Of a DNA stretch of 64,000 nucleotides, positions 25,628 to 35,634 are shown piece after piece (position 1 is the stretch's first letter; every line of letters starts with the position of its first letter). The notes below the pieces were generated by a model. The model worked only from the letters and a program-made list of their open reading frames with translations, did not search any database and was not told the origin of the DNA. The position numbers and the translations under genes were made by a program. The stretch spans positions 2,635,501-2,699,500 of the forward strand of contig NZ_AP014879.1 of assembly GCF_002355735.1 (NCBI RefSeq), read 5' to 3'. The stretch is from Sulfuricaulis limicola (GTDB lineage: Bacteria; Pseudomonadota; Gammaproteobacteria; Acidiferrobacterales; Sulfurifustaceae).

Positions 25628-25840
25628 ATGCTGCTGCGCTACCTGATTCCCGTTGCCATCATTTTGGTGCTGCTGCTGGGATGGGTCCTGGTACAGCATC
25701 TCGCGCGTCGCTATGCGGCGCGCCACCCGGAATTCGGACCCGCGCGCGAGGAGGGTCTGGGCTGCGACGGGGGCTGCGGCTGCCAGGCCCGACACTGCGA
25801 ACGCGAAAAACACCAGCACGTATCACGCCCGACAAGTTAA
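25628..25840 (+). CDS. Small membrane protein with four cysteines, NqrM-like
   Basis: The 70-residue protein has one N-terminal membrane helix (LIPVAIILVLLLGWVLVQHL), a short basic stretch and a cysteine knot GLGCDGGCGCQARHC, i.e. C-x3-C-x-C-x4-C. It starts 4 bp after rnfA with a GGAGG ribosome-binding site, so it belongs to the operon. NqrM (DUF539), needed to mature the Fe centre of Na+-NQR, is also a single-helix protein with four cysteines ending in a CxCx3C-type motif. RnfA/RnfE are homologues of NqrE/NqrD, so a matching role here is plausible. The last 4 bp overlap the convergent MFS gene. Confidence 0.72.
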   Translation: MLLRYLIPVAIILVLLLGWVLVQHLARRYAARHPEFGPAREEGLGCDGGCGCQARHCEREKHQHVSRPTS

Positions 25841-27141
25841 CGCTGGAGGTATCGACACCAGGTTTCGCGCACGCGCAGGCTGCCGATGAAGCCGGCCACG
25901 ACGCAGGCAAAAAAAATCAGAATGCCCAGCTGATACTGGGCGGCGGCGCCCTGCGACGTGCCCGCGCGGTCGAGCGTCCAGCCCACCAGCGGTTGCAGGA
26001 TGCCGGTGCCGAGAAACACCCCGGTGTTGACCACGCTGGTGGCCATGCCGGACAGCGCGTGCGGGTTCACCTCCTTCACGCAGGCCCAGCTCAGGGTAAA
26101 GCTGCCCGCGCTCAGGCCCATGAGCAGGAACAGGGAATAGCTCGCCACCGGCGACATCGGCAGCGCTAACACCAGCGGCGGCCAGCACAGCAGATGCGCC
26201 AGCGCGGTCGCGATCAGCACCGGGCGCCGGCGACCGAGGCGGTCGGACACCAGGCCCACTGCAAACGCGCCGGCCGCGAAACCCGCGAGCATCAGGCTGG
26301 TGTGCTGCGTCGCCGCCACGCGTTGCATGCCGTATACATCCTGCAGAAACGGCACCGCCCACAGGCCGGCAAAGCCGATAAACGACCCGCCCATGCCGAG
26401 GTTCATCCAGAAGATCGGCCACGTGGCAGGATTCCGGAGTACCGTCAGCAGGCCCTCGAACCAATGGCCCTCGTGCGGCGGATGCGCCGCGTGGCCGTCC
26501 AGCTCGCGCAGGCTCGGCAGGCCGGCCTCGCCCGGGTGATCGCGCACGAACAGCCAGGTCAGCACGGCGAGCACGAAAGACACGCCGCCGAGGACAATGA
26601 ACACGGTGCGCCAGGTCGTGAACTGCAGCGCCCAGGCCAGCGGCGCGGCCGCCAGCACCGAACCGACGTTGCCGAGCACCAGCGTCAGTCCGACCACGGT
26701 GCCGAAGTGGCGGTCATGGAACCAGGCCGCGTTGAGCTTGAGCAGCGCGATGAAGGCCACCGACACGCCGAGCCCGATCAGCATCCGGCCAAGGGAAGCC
26801 TCGGTCATCGTCGTGGCGTAGCCGAACAGCACGGAACCGATCGCGGCAATAACGCCGCCGAGCGTTACGATGCGGCGCGGCCCGAGGGTGTCGGCCAGGA
26901 TCCCGGTCGGGATCTGCATGGCGGTGTACACGTAGAAGTAGGTCGCGGCCAGCCCGCCCAGCGCCGCGGCGCTGGCGCTGAAGGCCTGTTGCAGGTCGGA
27001 GGCAATGGCGGCCGGTGCGATGCGATGAAAAAACGCCAGCATGTAGGACAGGGCCACGAGCACAAACGCGGTCCAGCGCATCCGGTGCAGGCGCGCATGC
27101 GCATCGGGATGCACAGCGGTTTTAAGGATCGCTTTTGTCAT
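25837..27141 (-). CDS. MFS transporter
   Basis: The 434-residue protein has twelve predicted membrane helices and the MFS loop motifs GILADTLGPRRIVTLGG (after helix 2) and GLVSDRLGRRRPVL (after helix 8). The start at 27141 puts the first helix at the proper distance from the N-terminus; a longer frame to 27264 adds 41 unlikely residues. It is divergent from the FAD/Fe-S oxidoreductase gene, so it may import that enzyme's substrate (for example a 2-hydroxy acid). That pairing is an inference. Confidence 0.83.
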   Translation of the reverse strand: MTKAILKTAVHPDAHARLHRMRWTAFVLVALSYMLAFFHRIAPAAIASDLQQAFSASAAALGGLAATYFYVYTAMQIPTGILADTLGPRRIVTLGGVIAAIGSVLFGYATTMTEASLGRMLIGLGVSVAFIALLKLNAAWFHDRHFGTVVGLTLVLGNVGSVLAAAPLAWALQFTTWRTVFIVLGGVSFVLAVLTWLFVRDHPGEAGLPSLRELDGHAAHPPHEGHWFEGLLTVLRNPATWPIFWMNLGMGGSFIGFAGLWAVPFLQDVYGMQRVAATQHTSLMLAGFAAGAFAVGLVSDRLGRRRPVLIATALAHLLCWPPLVLALPMSPVASYSLFLLMGLSAGSFTLSWACVKEVNPHALSGMATSVVNTGVFLGTGILQPLVGWTLDRAGTSQGAAAQYQLGILIFFACVVAGFIGSLRVRETWCRYLQR

Positions 27142-27266
27142 CGTCTGTTTCTTTGGCGAAAAGCAGGGCTTAACGCGACCGGCAAAGACCACACAGTTAA
27201 AAAATTTGCCGTTCGGGTCTTCCGGGCGCCCCACGCCGGTCGCAGGAAGCGTATTATTCTCCATCC

Positions 27267-30200
27267 ATGAAGTCCATTTCCCCGAACCCGGCGGCGCCCG
27301 GCGACATCAGCGAGGCGCTTTCCAGCCGCCGCATCCGCGAGATTCCGTACAACTACACCTCGTTCTCCGACCGCGAGATCGTCATCCGCTTTCTCGGCGA
27401 GGAAACCTGGCGGGTGCTCGATACCCTGCGCGGGCAGCGCCGCACCGGGCGCTCGGCGCGCATGCTGTTCGAGGTGCTGGGCGACATGTGGGTCATCACG
27501 CGCAACCCGTTCATCCAGGATGACCTGATGGAGAACCCGAAACGCTGGGAGTCGCTCACGCACGCGCTGCATCACCGCCTCGACCAGATCCTGGCGCGCG
27601 CCGAGGGCAACGAACTCGCACTCCGGCTCGAGGGCGCGGCGCGCATGGCGGTGCGCCGCTTCGAGGCCTGGCTGCCGGCGCAGAAAGAACTGCGCCGCAA
27701 GGCAGTGAAACGATTGGCCAGGGTCACCCGCCGCGACAACATCGGCTTCGACGGCATGGCGCGCGTGTCGCACGTCACCGACGCCAGCGACTGGCGCGTC
27801 GAGCTGCCGTTCGTGGTCATCACGCCCGACACCGAGGACGAAGTGGTGCACATCGTGCGCGCCTGCATCGACCTCGGGCTCACCATCATTCCGCGCGGCG
27901 GTGGCACCGGCTACACCGGCAGCGCCGTGCCGCTGTTCGCCGATACCGCCATCATCAACACCGAAAAGCTCGAAGCCCTGGGCGCGGTCGAAATGCGCGC
28001 CCTGCCCGGCGTGGCGCAACCGGTGCCGGCCGTGCGCGGCGAGGCCGGCGTGGTCACGCGGCGCGTCGCGGACATGGCGGGACGATCGGGCTACGTGTTC
28101 GCGGTCGATCCGACCTCGCAGGACGCCTCCACCCTCGGCGGCAACGTCGCCATGAACGCCGGCGGCAAGAAGGCGGTGCGCTGGGGCACGACGCTCGACA
28201 ACCTCGCCTCGTGGCGCATGGTCACGCCGGACGCGCAGTGGCTCGAGGTCGAGCGTCTCGAGCACAACCTCGGCAAGATCCACGAGCAGGAAACGGTGCG
28301 CTTCCGCCTCACCCGTTACGCCGCCGACGGCCGCACGCGCGTCGGCGAACCGGCGGAACTGAAAATGCCCGGGCGCGAACTGCGCAAGCCCGGACTCGGC
28401 AAGGACGTCACCTCCAAGTTCCTCGGCGGGCTGCCGGGCGTGCAGAAGGAAGGCTGCGACGGCATCATCACCTCGGCGGTGTTCGTGCTGCACCGCCAGT
28501 CGCGCTTCCTGCGCACCGTGTGCCTGGAATTCTTCGGCGCCGACATCACGCCGGCGGTGGCGGCAATCGTGGAGATAAAGCGCCACGTTGACGGCGAACC
28601 CGGCGTGGCGCTGGCGGGCCTCGAGCACCTCGACGAACGTTACGTCAAGGCGGTGAACTACAGCACCAAGGCGGCGCGGCGCGAGCGGCCGAAGATGGTG
28701 CTGCTGGCGGACATCGCCGGCGACGACGAGGACGCCGTGGCGCGCGCCGCCGCGCACGTGGTGCAACTGGCAAACCGGCGCGACGGCGAGGGTTTCATCG
28801 CCGTGAGCCCCGAGGCGCGCGCCCGCTTCTGGGCCGACCGCGCGCGCACCGCGGCGATCGCCACCCATACCAACGCCTTCAAGATCAACGAGGACGTGGT
28901 CATCCCGCTGGAACGGCTGGCCGACTACAGCCGCGGCATCGACCGCATCAACATCGAGCAATCCACGCAAAACAAACTCAAAATGCTCGACGCGGTGCTC
29001 GACTACCTGGCCGGCGACATGCCGGAGCTGCACACGGGCACCGAGGCCGAGCGCAGCGCCGAAGGCGACGCCATCCTCGAAGCCAAGAAACACGACGCCC
29101 GCCGGCACCTGACCGAGGTGCGCACGCGCTGGCGCGCGATCCTGGCGAACCTCGATGCCGACGCGGCGACCAACGGCGCCGCGCTCGATGACGCCGAGCG
29201 CGCGAAAATCCGCCCCGGCGACAGCTTTTTCGATCTGTTGCAGCGGCACGATGTCCGCATCTCCTACCGCCGCGAGGTGGAACGGCCGCTCAAGACCATT
29301 TTCCTCGGCGGCGAGCTCGAGGGCGTACGCCGCCGGCTGGACGAGATCCACGCCGGGCTGCGCGCCAGCCGGCTGTTCGTGGCGCTGCACATGCATGCCG
29401 GCGACGGCAACGTGCACACCAACATCCCGGTGTTCTCCAACGACTACGCCATGCTGCAGGAGGCGCACCGCATCGTCGATCGCGTGATGCGTCTCGCGGT
29501 GTCGCTCGGCGGCGTGATCTCGGGCGAGCACGGCATCGGCCTCACCAAGCTGCACTGGCTCGATGCCCCGGAACTCGAGGCGTTCGCGCGCTACAAGCAC
29601 GCCATCGACCCCGACGGCCATTTCAATCGCGGCAAGCTGCTGCCGGGCGCGACTCTCGACGGAGCGTACACACCGTCGCTGCGACTGGTGGAGCAGGAGG
29701 CGCTGATCCTGGAAGCGAGCGAGCTGGGCGCGCTCAACGACGAGATCAAGCACTGCCTGCGTTGCGGCAAGTGCAAACCGGTATGCAACACGCACGTGCC
29801 GCGCGCCAACCTGCTGTACTCGCCGCGCAACAAGATTCTGGCCGCCGGCCTCATCATCGAGGCGTTCCTGTACGAGGAGCAGACGCGCCGCGGCATCTCG
29901 ATCCGCCACTTCGACGAGATGAACGACGTCGCCGACCACTGCACCGTGTGCCACAAGTGCGAAAAGCCCTGCCCGGTGGACATCGACTTCGGCGACGTCA
30001 CGATCCACATGCGCAACCTGCTGCGCGCCCGCGGCAAGAAACGCCTGAGCCTCGGCACCCGGGCGTCGCTGGCGTTCCTCAACGTCACCGATCCGGCGAC
30101 CATCAAGCTGATGCGCCGCTTCCTGATCGGCTGGGGCTACAAGGCGCAGCGCCTCGGTTACGCCCTGCTGAGCAAGCCGTTCGCGCGCCGCGAGTCGCAC

Positions 30201-31160
30201 CCGACCACCACCGTCGGCACCACCTCGGTGGTCGCGCAGGTCGTGCATTTCGTGAAGCGTCCGCTGCCGCCGGGTCTGCCGTCGCAGACCATGCGTGCAT
30301 TTCTCGGCGTCGAGGACAGCAAGCAGGTCGCCATCGTGCGCGACCCGCGCAAGGCCAACGACGAATCGGAGGCGGTGTTCTATTTCCCCGGCTGCGGCTC
30401 GGAACGGCTGTTCAGCCAGATCGGCCTGGCCACGCTCGCCATGCTCTACGAGACCGGGGCGCAGACGGTGCTGCCGCCGGGCTATCTGTGCTGCGGCTAC
30501 CCGCAGACCGCGGGCGGCGACGCCAAAAAGGGCGACCAGATTTCGACCGACAACCAGGTGCTGTTCCACCGCGTCGCCAACACGCTCAACTATCTCGATA
30601 TCAAGACCGTGATCGTGTCCTGCGGCACCTGCATGGACCAGCTGCTGCGCTACCAGTTCGGCAAGATCTTTCCCGGCTGCCGCCTGCTCGACATCCACGA
30701 ATACCTGATGGAAAAGGGCGTGAAGCTCGAAGGCGTGCCGGGCGTGAAATACCTGTACCACGATCCCTGCCACACGCCGATGAAGACCCACGCGCCGATC
30801 AAGGTGGCCGCGGCGTTAATGGGGCAGGAGGTGCTGCTCTCCGACCGCTGCTGCGGTGAGGCCGGCACCTTCGCGGTGTCGCGCCCGGATATCGCCACGC
30901 AGGTGCGTTTCCGCAAGGAAGAAGAGATACACAAGGGCATCGCGCAGCTGACCGGCGAACCCCGCGCCCGCGACGGCAACGTGAAAATGCTCACCTCCTG
31001 CCCGGCCTGCCAGCAGGGATTGGCGCGCTACGCCGACAGCACCGGGCTCGACACCGACTACATCGTGGTCGAACTGGCGCGGCTGAAGATGGGCGAAACC
31101 TGGGCACAGGATTTCATCGCCCGGGCAAAACAGGGCGGCATCGAGCACGTGCTTCTATAA
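27267..31160 (+). CDS. DUF3683/FAD-linked/Fe-S oxidoreductase (D-lactate-dehydrogenase-like)
   Basis: The 1,297-residue protein combines four parts. An N-terminal DUF3683-like region ([22 protein letters not shown]) comes first. The VAO-type FAD domain follows ([62 protein letters not shown]). Two ferredoxin motifs ([12 protein letters not shown] and [13 protein letters not shown]) lead to two CCG domains ([11 protein letters not shown]...[15 protein letters not shown]...RCCGEAG). This resembles fused glycolate oxidase (GlcD-GlcF) or D-lactate dehydrogenase (Dld) enzymes that oxidise 2-hydroxy acids to 2-oxoacids. The substrate is inferred. It lies beside the Rnf/2-oxoacid oxidoreductase operon. 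Confidence 0.85.
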   Translation: MKSISPNPAAPGDISEALSSRRIREIPYNYTSFSDREIVIRFLGEETWRVLDTLRGQRRTGRSARMLFEVLGDMWVITRNPFIQDDLMENPKRWESLTHALHHRLDQILARAEGNELALRLEGAARMAVRRFEAWLPAQKELRRKAVKRLARVTRRDNIGFDGMARVSHVTDASDWRVELPFVVITPDTEDEVVHIVRACIDLGLTIIPRGGGTGYTGSAVPLFADTAIINTEKLEALGAVEMRALPGVAQPVPAVRGEAGVVTRRVADMAGRSGYVFAVDPTSQDASTLGGNVAMNAGGKKAVRWGTTLDNLASWRMVTPDAQWLEVERLEHNLGKIHEQETVRFRLTRYAADGRTRVGEPAELKMPGRELRKPGLGKDVTSKFLGGLPGVQKEGCDGIITSAVFVLHRQSRFLRTVCLEFFGADITPAVAAIVEIKRHVDGEPGVALAGLEHLDERYVKAVNYSTKAARRERPKMVLLADIAGDDEDAVARAAAHVVQLANRRDGEGFIAVSPEARARFWADRARTAAIATHTNAFKINEDVVIPLERLADYSRGIDRINIEQSTQNKLKMLDAVLDYLAGDMPELHTGTEAERSAEGDAILEAKKHDARRHLTEVRTRWRAILANLDADAATNGAALDDAERAKIRPGDSFFDLLQRHDVRISYRREVERPLKTIFLGGELEGVRRRLDEIHAGLRASRLFVALHMHAGDGNVHTNIPVFSNDYAMLQEAHRIVDRVMRLAVSLGGVISGEHGIGLTKLHWLDAPELEAFARYKHAIDPDGHFNRGKLLPGATLDGAYTPSLRLVEQEALILEASELGALNDEIKHCLRCGKCKPVCNTHVPRANLLYSPRNKILAAGLIIEAFLYEEQTRRGISIRHFDEMNDVADHCTVCHKCEKPCPVDIDFGDVTIHMRNLLRARGKKRLSLGTRASLAFLNVTDPATIKLMRRFLIGWGYKAQRLGYALLSKPFARRESHPTTTVGTTSVVAQVVHFVKRPLPPGLPSQTMRAFLGVEDSKQVAIVRDPRKANDESEAVFYFPGCGSERLFSQIGLATLAMLYETGAQTVLPPGYLCCGYPQTAGGDAKKGDQISTDNQVLFHRVANTLNYLDIKTVIVSCGTCMDQLLRYQFGKIFPGCRLLDIHEYLMEKGVKLEGVPGVKYLYHDPCHTPMKTHAPIKVAAALMGQEVLLSDRCCGEAGTFAVSRPDIATQVRFRKEEEIHKGIAQLTGEPRARDGNVKMLTSCPACQQGLARYADSTGLDTDYIVVELARLKMGETWAQDFIARAKQGGIEHVLL

Positions 31161-31192
31161 AGTCATCGCAGGACCTCACCACAGACTTATCC

Positions 31193-32434
31193 CTATTTCC
31201 GCCGCAAGCGAAACAGGCCGTTGGTCTCGCTGTCGCTGGTGAAATAGAGCGCACCGTCGGGGCCGACGGCGACGCCCACGGGCCGCGCCCAGCGGTCGCC
31301 GTCGGCCAGCTGGAAACCCGTGACCAGATCATCCACGCGCACCGCTTCGCCATCCTTGAATCTGACCGCAACGATCTTTGGCGGCCGGCGCGTGGCGGCG
31401 CTGCCGATGAACCCGCCGGTGGGTTGCGTGCCCCAGGAGCCGCGCAGCGCCACGATCGCGTCACGCTCCAGTGTCTCGCCCAGCGCGCCCGCGGGCACGA
31501 AGGCCACGCCCATGGGCGCGTTGCGCGACGGGAAGGTCACGACCGGCGCGCTGACCTCCGCCAGCGGCCGCGGCGGCTTGCTGGATACACAGTTGTCGCG
31601 CTGCAGTTGTTTCCCGTCGAACTGGAACCACGGCATGCCGTGAAACGAACCCGCGGTGACGCGGCTGAAATATTCCGGCGGCTGGTCGTAGCCAAGGTGA
31701 TCCGGGCCGTTATTGCTGGCGTACATGACACGGGATTTCGGATGCCAGGCAAAGCCCACGGGATTGCGCAGCCCGGATCCATACGCCTCCCAGCGCGGCT
31801 GACCGCCGTCCTCGCGCAGCACCAGGATGCCGCCGCGCCGTTCATTGAATGGATAGCGATCGCCCAGATATTGATCGCTGCAATTGCCCTGGATCCCAAG
31901 GCTCACGTACACGCGTCCGTCAGGGCCGATGCCGACGCTGCGGCTGTTGTGACCACCGCCGCCGGGCAGGCGCGCCAGCAGCTGCACCGTTTCCGGCGCG
32001 ACGCTTTTCTGGCCCGGCCGGTACGGTGCGCGGTACAGGCCGTGGGTGCGGGCGATGAGAATTTCGTTGCGGCGGAACGCGACGCTGTGCGGATAGTCGT
32101 CGAGCGTGACCAGCACCTCGGGCGCGGTGTAGGGCGGCGGCACGCGATACAGCTTGCCGGACTTGGAGCCGATGAAAAGATCGCCGTTGTCGGCAAACGT
32201 CAACAACCGCGGACCATCGAGCCCGTCGGCCAGCAGTTCCAGACGGTATCCCTGCGGCACGCGCGCGATCTGACGCGTTCCACCAACCTGAAGCGGCTGG
32301 TTTTCGTAAACCAGCGGCTCGCTACCCGCCTCCACCACCGGTACAGCCTGAACCAGCAAGAATAACAACGCGCCGGCATGGACCGCGGTGCGCCACCGCG
32401 GCGTGCGCCTTCCCTGAGCAACACGGTTGATCAT
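31193..32434 (-). CDS. PQQ-dependent sugar dehydrogenase-like beta-propeller
   Basis: The 413-residue protein has a signal peptide (ALLFLLVQAVPVVEA) and a six-bladed propeller of the glucose/sorbosone dehydrogenase type. Recognisable blocks are RVPQGYRLELLADGLDGPRLL, HNSRSVGIGPDGRVYVSLG, NPVGFAWHP, NNGPDHLGYDQPPEYF and RPVGVAVGPDGALYFTSD. Such proteins may use PQQ as cofactor and act in the periplasm; no pqq genes are in the window. The ATG at 32434 is chosen because the signal peptide follows it; a frame to 32506 exists. The 3' end converges on the FAD/Fe-S gene with a 32-bp gap. Confidence 0.8.
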   Translation of the reverse strand: MINRVAQGRRTPRWRTAVHAGALLFLLVQAVPVVEAGSEPLVYENQPLQVGGTRQIARVPQGYRLELLADGLDGPRLLTFADNGDLFIGSKSGKLYRVPPPYTAPEVLVTLDDYPHSVAFRRNEILIARTHGLYRAPYRPGQKSVAPETVQLLARLPGGGGHNSRSVGIGPDGRVYVSLGIQGNCSDQYLGDRYPFNERRGGILVLREDGGQPRWEAYGSGLRNPVGFAWHPKSRVMYASNNGPDHLGYDQPPEYFSRVTAGSFHGMPWFQFDGKQLQRDNCVSSKPPRPLAEVSAPVVTFPSRNAPMGVAFVPAGALGETLERDAIVALRGSWGTQPTGGFIGSAATRRPPKIVAVRFKDGEAVRVDDLVTGFQLADGDRWARPVGVAVGPDGALYFTSDSETNGLFRLRRK

Positions 32435-32652
32435 GGTGACGATGGTATCAAGGGTTTGAGACGGGGATAAACAAATCCGGGTTAATCCCTTTTGTCCCGG
32501 CATCATTCATGCCGATAAACGGCGCGATAACCCCGGTCAACGTAGCGTGAATAGCACGGCCGGCCCAGCGCACTCCAGCCGGATGGCAATCCCCGTGCTA
32601 GCTTTATTAGGTACATCATGGACGGGCAGAAGCCTGCCTGAGGAGAACGGCC

Positions 32653-33498
32653 TTGCAGCGAATATCGAAGCACCTGCGAATCGGCTGGCGCTGGTTGACC
32701 GGCGGCTGGCGGTTGTTCCTGCGCAATCCCTGGCTGCTCGGCGGCATGGGTCTCACCACGGCGGTGCTGGTCGGCGTGCTTACGCTGATTCCGCTGCTCG
32801 GAGGACTGCTGGTCGCGCTGCTGGCGCCAATATGGCTGGCCAGCGCCTACCTCGCCATCGACAGCGTACGCAAAATGCCGATGGCCCTGCCGGCCTCGTT
32901 GCGGCTGCCGGCCCTGAAACAGTCACCGTGGCAGCTGGTCGGCGTATTCCACAATCATGCGCATGTATTGCCCATGGCGGTGACGTGTCTGTTCAGCGCC
33001 GCGGCGGTGCTGCTGACCAACCTGCCGCTGCAGGCCCTGGCGGGCAACGCCTGGGTGGCTGACTGGTCGAGCCTCGACCGAACCTCGCAGGCGGGTGTCC
33101 TCGTGGCGATGCTGCTGGTGTTCACGCTGTATGCCGTGGTCGCGGCAACGCTGATCTACGCCCTGCCGCTCGCGTTCCTGCGCGACGAGCCGCTGATCCC
33201 CGCGCTCCAGCACAGTCTCCGGGCCAGCCGGCACTTTGCCGTGGCCCTGCTGGTGTTGCTGGGCCTGTTGCTCGCGCCGTTCCTGCTTGGCGCGCTGGTT
33301 TCCCGCTTTTCCGGCTGGGCGGGTTATCTGGTATCGCTCATCATCAGCAGTGTCATCTTTCCGGTCACCGCCGCCAGCCTGTATTGCAGTTACCGCGACA
33401 TCTTCGACGCCAGGGAATCCAGGGAATATCAGATGAAACCCGAGATGCGCCGCGCGACGGACCGGCGAGCCACTAGCGCCGATGCCGTAACACAATGA
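32653..33498 (+). CDS. Polytopic membrane protein, BPSS1780-like
   Basis: The 281-residue protein has about six hydrophobic helices and the N-terminal pattern GWRLFLRNPWLLGGMGL followed by LIPLLGGLLVALLAPIWLASAY, as in BPSS1780-family membrane proteins. Translation appears to start at a TTG (32653), preceded at proper distance by AGGAGA; no ATG fits. The C-terminal tail is charged. The last 26 bp overlap the convergent holin-like gene. Function unknown. Confidence 0.72.
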   Translation: MQRISKHLRIGWRWLTGGWRLFLRNPWLLGGMGLTTAVLVGVLTLIPLLGGLLVALLAPIWLASAYLAIDSVRKMPMALPASLRLPALKQSPWQLVGVFHNHAHVLPMAVTCLFSAAAVLLTNLPLQALAGNAWVADWSSLDRTSQAGVLVAMLLVFTLYAVVAATLIYALPLAFLRDEPLIPALQHSLRASRHFAVALLVLLGLLLAPFLLGALVSRFSGWAGYLVSLIISSVIFPVTAASLYCSYRDIFDARESREYQMKPEMRRATDRRATSADAVTQ

Positions 33499-33853
33499 CC
33501 TCGACGCGGCCGCGCGGGCCGATGAAATAGGAGGCGAGCCAGCCGGTCAGGCTCACCACGATCGATCCGAGCACGGCCGGCCAGAAACCGGAAATCGTGA
33601 AGTTGTCGAACATCCACGCCACCAGCCCCAGCATGGCGGCGTTGACGACCAGCAGAAACAATCCGAGCGTCAGCAGCGTGATGGGTAACGTCAGGATCAC
33701 GAGCAGCGGACGCACCACGGCGTTGACGATCCCGAGCAGCAGCGCCGCCCCCAGCAGGGTCCACAGCCCCTGCACTTCGATACCGGGCACCAGCGCCGCG
33801 GCCAGCCACAGCCCGAACGCCGCCACCAGCAGTCGCAATAACAAGCCGATCAT
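33473..33853 (-). CDS. Phage-holin-4-family membrane protein
   Basis: The 126-residue protein has four hydrophobic helices with the family pattern LVPGIEVQGLWTLLGAALLLGIVNAVVRPLLVILTLP followed by LTLGLFLLVVNAAMLGLV. Despite the family name, stand-alone chromosomal members are not phage lysis proteins as far as known. No other phage genes are near. It converges on, and overlaps by 26 bp, the upstream membrane-protein gene. Confidence 0.8.
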   Translation of the reverse strand: MIGLLLRLLVAAFGLWLAAALVPGIEVQGLWTLLGAALLLGIVNAVVRPLLVILTLPITLLTLGLFLLVVNAAMLGLVAWMFDNFTISGFWPAVLGSIVVSLTGWLASYFIGPRGRVEVIVLRHRR

Positions 33854-33989
33854 GGGCTTACCCTCGTTGTCGGGAATCGACCGTCGGCATTATGGCACGG
33901 CGCTTGCGCCCGGTTTCTTGACCGGGAGCAAAGCCGGGCTCCCGGCCCTGGCGCAGACTCGGTTTGTCCCTGACTCCGGCCGAGGTACC

Positions 33990-34238
33990 ATGCACGGCGA
34001 ACACCATCACGATCTGGCGCAGGAGTTCCCCGAACTCAAGCAGCGCGTCCACGAACTCAAGCTGACGAGCCCGGAGTTCAACCAGCTTTATGCCGAGTAC
34101 CGGGAACTGGACAAGGCGATTTACCGCATCGAAGAGGAGATCGAGACCCCGTCGGACAGCTATACCGAAGAACTCAAGAAAAAACGCGTGCGACTCAAGG
34201 ACAAGCTCTACGCCATGCTCGCGACGGTCCGGCCCTGA
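33990..34238 (+). CDS. YdcH-family (DUF465) small helical protein
   Basis: The 82-residue protein matches DUF465/YdcH: HHDLAQEFPELKQRVHELKLTSPEFNQLYAEYRELDKAIYRIE followed by LKKKRVRLKDKLYAML. It is predicted to be a helical hairpin. The ATG at 33990 gives the normal family length. It lies 39 bp upstream of a universal stress protein gene and is probably cotranscribed. Function is not established. Confidence 0.83.
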   Translation: MHGEHHHDLAQEFPELKQRVHELKLTSPEFNQLYAEYRELDKAIYRIEEEIETPSDSYTEELKKKRVRLKDKLYAMLATVRP

Positions 34239-34277
34239 CGGCTGACGCCGCGAGTCCCATTCAAAGGAGACAGCAAC

Positions 34278-34736
34278 ATGTACAACCGTGTTTTGGTACC
34301 GATCGACGGCAGTGAAACCTCCATGGCCGCCCTGCGCGAGGCGATCCGCATCGGACAGTGCCAGCAAGTGGGGACCCAGATCCGCCTGTTGTATGTCATC
34401 GACACCCTCAGCAACGTCCCGCAGACCGAGACTTCGCCATCCTATATCAAGGAGATCTACGCGCAGGCACGCAAGTACGGGCAGGACATCCTGGACCAGG
34501 CCAAGCAGGAGATCGAGAGCGCCGGACTGCGCGTCGAGACACGGCTGGTTGAACTCAAGCGTTCCAGCGACCGCATCCCGCAAGTGATCGCGGACGAGGC
34601 CAAGGCCATGCCCGCGGAACTGCTGGTCATGGGCACGCACGGCCGGCGCGGTCTGAACTACCTGCTCCTCGGCAGCGTGGCCGAAGGCGTGATGCGGCTC
34701 ACGCTCTGCCCGGTGCTGCTGGTCCGCAGCAGCTAA
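34278..34736 (+). CDS. Universal stress protein (UspA family)
   Basis: The 152-residue protein has the UspA fold: N-terminal YNRVLVPIDGSETSMAALREAI and the C-terminal ATP-binding loop MGTHGRRGLNYLLLGSVAEGVMRLTLCPVLLVR, which contains the G-x2-G-x9-G-(S/T) motif. It is therefore likely an ATP-binding Usp. AAAGGAGA precedes the ATG. It follows the YdcH-like gene. Confidence 0.9.
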   Translation: MYNRVLVPIDGSETSMAALREAIRIGQCQQVGTQIRLLYVIDTLSNVPQTETSPSYIKEIYAQARKYGQDILDQAKQEIESAGLRVETRLVELKRSSDRIPQVIADEAKAMPAELLVMGTHGRRGLNYLLLGSVAEGVMRLTLCPVLLVRSS

Positions 34737-34760
34737 TCATCCGCATCGCGCACGGCGGGT

Positions 34761-35492
34761 TCAGCGCCGGTTCTTGCGCAGCATCAGCTTGATAGCGTTT
34801 TCGCCCAGTGGGCGGAAAATCTTCACGCGCAGGCTGTCACTCCACTCGGCCGCAAAGTCCCGTTGCAAACTCAGGTTGATCGCCGCGGTCACGAGCATGG
34901 CGATCAGCGCCCCCAGGCTCGCCAGCGCCATGTCCTTGTGCGCGTCCCAGACATCGCCCTGCGTGCCAAGATAGGCCATGCCGAGATCGCCGCCGAAAAA
35001 TTCGGCCGCGCCCCATTCGAACAACTCGAACAGCATGGAGGTGGACATGGTGATGTCGAGCGGCAGGAAATAGGCCCAGAAGCCGCGCACCGTAGCGATG
35101 CGGATGAACATCTCGCGGACCGGGTACGCCAGCAACAACCCGTAGGCAAAATGGATCGCGCGATCGAAATGATTGCGCTCGAAACCGAGCGCCTCGTTCA
35201 GGCTGAAGCCGAAGAGAAAGCTGAAGGCTTCGTCATAGGGCACCTTGGCATAGGTGTAATGCGCGCCGATTTCGTGCAGCAGCAGAAACAGGAATACCAG
35301 CGTGTAGGAAATGCGCGATAGCGGGAACACCCGATGGGTCGCGACCAGGACCAGCACGGCTACCGCCACCAGGACATTCTCCAGCGCCCAGTCGGCGCGG
35401 TCGTAGGGATTGATGGCCAGCAGCGCCCATTCGATGGCGAACAGGATGCCCAGTATCAGCAGGTAACGTCGGTGCGAAATGCGGGTAATCAT
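34761..35492 (-). CDS. DUF2238 (YjdF-like) membrane protein
   Basis: The 243-residue protein has about six hydrophobic helices. The block LLHEIGAHYTYAKVPYDEAFSF, then NHFDRAIHFAYGLLLAYPVREMFIR and FELFEWGAAEFFGGDLG...GTQGDVWDAHKDM, is the DUF2238 signature with conserved His, Asp and Glu residues in membrane-facing positions. The ATG at 35492 begins directly before the first helix; an ATG at 35543 would add 17 residues. Function unknown. Confidence 0.83.
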   Translation of the reverse strand: MITRISHRRYLLILGILFAIEWALLAINPYDRADWALENVLVAVAVLVLVATHRVFPLSRISYTLVFLFLLLHEIGAHYTYAKVPYDEAFSFLFGFSLNEALGFERNHFDRAIHFAYGLLLAYPVREMFIRIATVRGFWAYFLPLDITMSTSMLFELFEWGAAEFFGGDLGMAYLGTQGDVWDAHKDMALASLGALIAMLVTAAINLSLQRDFAAEWSDSLRVKIFRPLGENAIKLMLRKNRR

Positions 35493-35634
35493 GGAAGCAT
35501 GGTATAGCGGTTCATGGCCGGGATAAATCGGTACCGATTCCATTCATCCGTCGGCTTCCTCCGTTGGGCGCGGCCGGCCGCGGGCCATCGGGGTGTTACA
35601 ATCGCACCGTCCCCATCGCCGCGAGGAATGCCCC

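Noticed and set aside
27138-30791. A 1,217-codon open frame on the minus strand opposite the FAD/Fe-S oxidoreductase
   Set aside because: The plus-strand gene has clear FAD, ferredoxin and CCG motifs. The antisense translation has none and shows shadow composition.
33473-33853. Holin-like gene as a sign of a prophage
   Set aside because: No other phage gene is near, and stand-alone chromosomal members of this membrane family are common.
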